From positions 1-5,802 of the forward strand of contig JAPUJU010000155.1 of assembly GCA_027296025.1 (NCBI GenBank): a DNA stretch of 5,802 bases, read 5' to 3'. How positions within the stretch are numbered: the first letter of the stretch is position 1; the number at the start of each line of letters is the position of its first letter. Position numbers and translations under genes: made by a program. Positions 4,765 through 5,802 of the stretch are shown piece after piece. Source of the stretch: a bacterium (GTDB lineage: Bacteria > Krumholzibacteriota > Krumholzibacteriia > WVZY01). The notes under the pieces were generated by a model, which worked only from the letters and a program-made list of their open reading frames with translations, searched no databases and was not told where the DNA came from.

Positions 4765-5802
4765 TTAACGCCTCAATCCCATGTCAGCGGTGATGTAAAA
4801 AGCGTGGGACTCAAAGCCGCCGGGGGAGGCCACACTCGAGTCGTTGTAGTCGTAACCCGCGGTAAAAAAGACGGCACTCCGGGCATGCACGCGGAGCGCG
4901 ATACCGAACGCTGACACCGCCTGCCAGTCGAGCCCGGTCTGGCGCTCGGACCCAAGCCGTCCGTACACGTCGAGGCGCGTGCGGGTGCTCAAATCGGTAA
5001 CGAGCCGTATCCCACCAAAGATCACAATATATTCGTCGGGGTCGAAGTATCCGTTGTCCAGGGTCTCGCTGAAGTTGAAGTACTGGAGTCCCTGCGTGAG
5101 CACAACGTAGTTGCTCCGGCTGGTGAATGGACGCCATTTCGGTGTCCAGTGGAAACCCTGCTGAAAGTCGAAACGCTGGTTGCCGTCACTGTATTCGGAG
5201 TAACGGACCTCCCAATCGGTAATCACCTGGGGATTCAATCGCCAGTCGAGCCCCACATTCCCTCCGGTTATATAAATGTGATTGTAGAGGGCGACGGGTA
5301 TATCAAGCGTCGTGCGTGCCGATCCGATGTCCAGACGCAGCCAGTCGCGGCGGGCAGTGAGGTAAGCGTCCCAGATCATCAGGTCAAAATTTTCGGTGGG
5401 ATCTGTTTTCCCCGGAGGAACGATGGATGGATACCGGTTCCACTGGTATCCCGGGCGAAGCATCAGACCAAAGGTCGAGTTGAATTGGTGCCACAACGTT
5501 CCGACTATTTCCGTGCGGTCGATCCGAGGAAAGGGGTCGTTCGTCAGGCGACCGACGGCTGCATCGAAACCAAGTTGGGTACGGTAGCGCGACCACCCGT
5601 AGGCCATGCCACGCAAGAGGCTGAATTCACCGTCGGTGTTGTTGTCTCGGTAGGAATAGGTCAGTAAACCACGGGCCCTCCGATCGGACTCAATCGCCGT
5701 CCGGGCGAGAGCCACGTCAGAGTTATCGGGGTTCTGGTCGAGCAGGCGAATCGCCTCGCCGGTCTCGCCGGTCCAATGCAGCGCCCAGGCAAGGCCGACG
5801 GT
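4765..5802 (-). CDS. TPR plus beta-barrel outer-membrane protein, PgaA-like exopolysaccharide exporter (5' end cut by window)
   Basis: The frame is open to the right edge, so the GTG at 5715 is probably internal; 345 C-terminal residues are visible. The first 30 or so (LAWALHWTGETGEAIRLL then DQNPDN) fit a tetratricopeptide helix pair with the W/A/G/A/P spacing. The remaining 300 are alternating aromatic and polar strands typical of a large outer-membrane barrel, for example FGLMLRPGYQWNRY, LQYFNFSETLDNGYFDPDEY and VFFTAGYDYND. TPR followed by barrel is the PgaA layout: periplasmic TPRs hold the deacetylase and polymer, and the barrel exports it. The chain ends in YITADMGLRR and lacks the usual terminal Phe. 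The PgaB-like gene follows after 3 bp, which supports this role. Other TPR-barrel families (YaiO, BcsC-type) are possible, but the deacetylase partner favours PgaA. Family-level identity is probable, not certain. Confidence 0.75.
   Translation of the reverse strand, partial: TVGLAWALHWTGETGEAIRLLDQNPDNSDVALARTAIESDRRARGLLTYSYRDNNTDGEFSLLRGMAYGWSRYRTQLGFDAAVGRLTNDPFPRIDRTEIVGTLWHQFNSTFGLMLRPGYQWNRYPSIVPPGKTDPTENFDLMIWDAYLTARRDWLRLDIGSARTTLDIPVALYNHIYITGGNVGLDWRLNPQVITDWEVRYSEYSDGNQRFDFQQGFHWTPKWRPFTSRSNYVVLTQGLQYFNFSETLDNGYFDPDEYIVIFGGIRLVTDLSTRTRLDVYGRLGSERQTGLDWQAVSAFGIALRVHARSAVFFTAGYDYNDSSVASPGGFESHAFYITADMGLRR

Noticed and set aside
5149..5667. A 172-codon open frame on the + strand opposite the barrel gene
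   Set aside because: It is antisense to clear beta-barrel coding sequence, with no recognisable motif or ribosome binding site seen.

Overview
The window carries five protein genes in two opposing blocks, and shows no RNA gene, CRISPR array or transposase gene. On the + strand (1 to 2525) is a tripartite TRAP transporter operon in the order P-Q-M. It holds the C-terminal part of a periplasmic solute-binding protein (its 5' end lies outside the window), the small membrane subunit, and the large membrane subunit. The block ends 6 bp from the tail of a convergent MIP/aquaporin channel gene on the - strand (2532 to 3203).

A gene-free stretch of about 430 bp follows (3204 to 3630). It holds the channel gene's ribosome binding site and a tentative promoter, then a 135-bp imperfect foldback (3341 to 3475), a perfect 8-bp palindrome overlapping its right end (3468 to 3487), and a possible terminator hairpin for the next operon (3567 to 3596).

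The - strand then carries a tightly packed pair that begins beyond the right edge. First is a TPR plus beta-barrel outer-membrane protein resembling PgaA exporters (5802 to 4765, N-terminus missing). Three bases later comes a lipoprotein polysaccharide deacetylase with PgaB/IcaB-type motifs (4761 to 3631). Together they look like the export and deacetylation part of a poly-N-acetylglucosamine-like exopolysaccharide system. A glycosyltransferase would be expected outside the window.

The organism is a Gram-negative (diderm) bacterium of moderately high GC, judged from the outer-membrane barrel, the lipoprotein and the TRAP system. The solute-binding protein resembles, from memory, the subfamily found in spirochaetes and some deltaproteobacteria. 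Spirochaetota is my tentative guess, and the sequence alone does not settle it.

The points most worth a second look are the foldback and its overlapping palindrome, the plant-TIP-like selectivity filter of the aquaporin (H-I-A-R), the loss of the usual carboxylate-binding arginine in the TRAP binding protein, and the single-domain PgaB-like deacetylase coupled to a PgaA-like barrel. I did not find clear evidence for a wholly new system.
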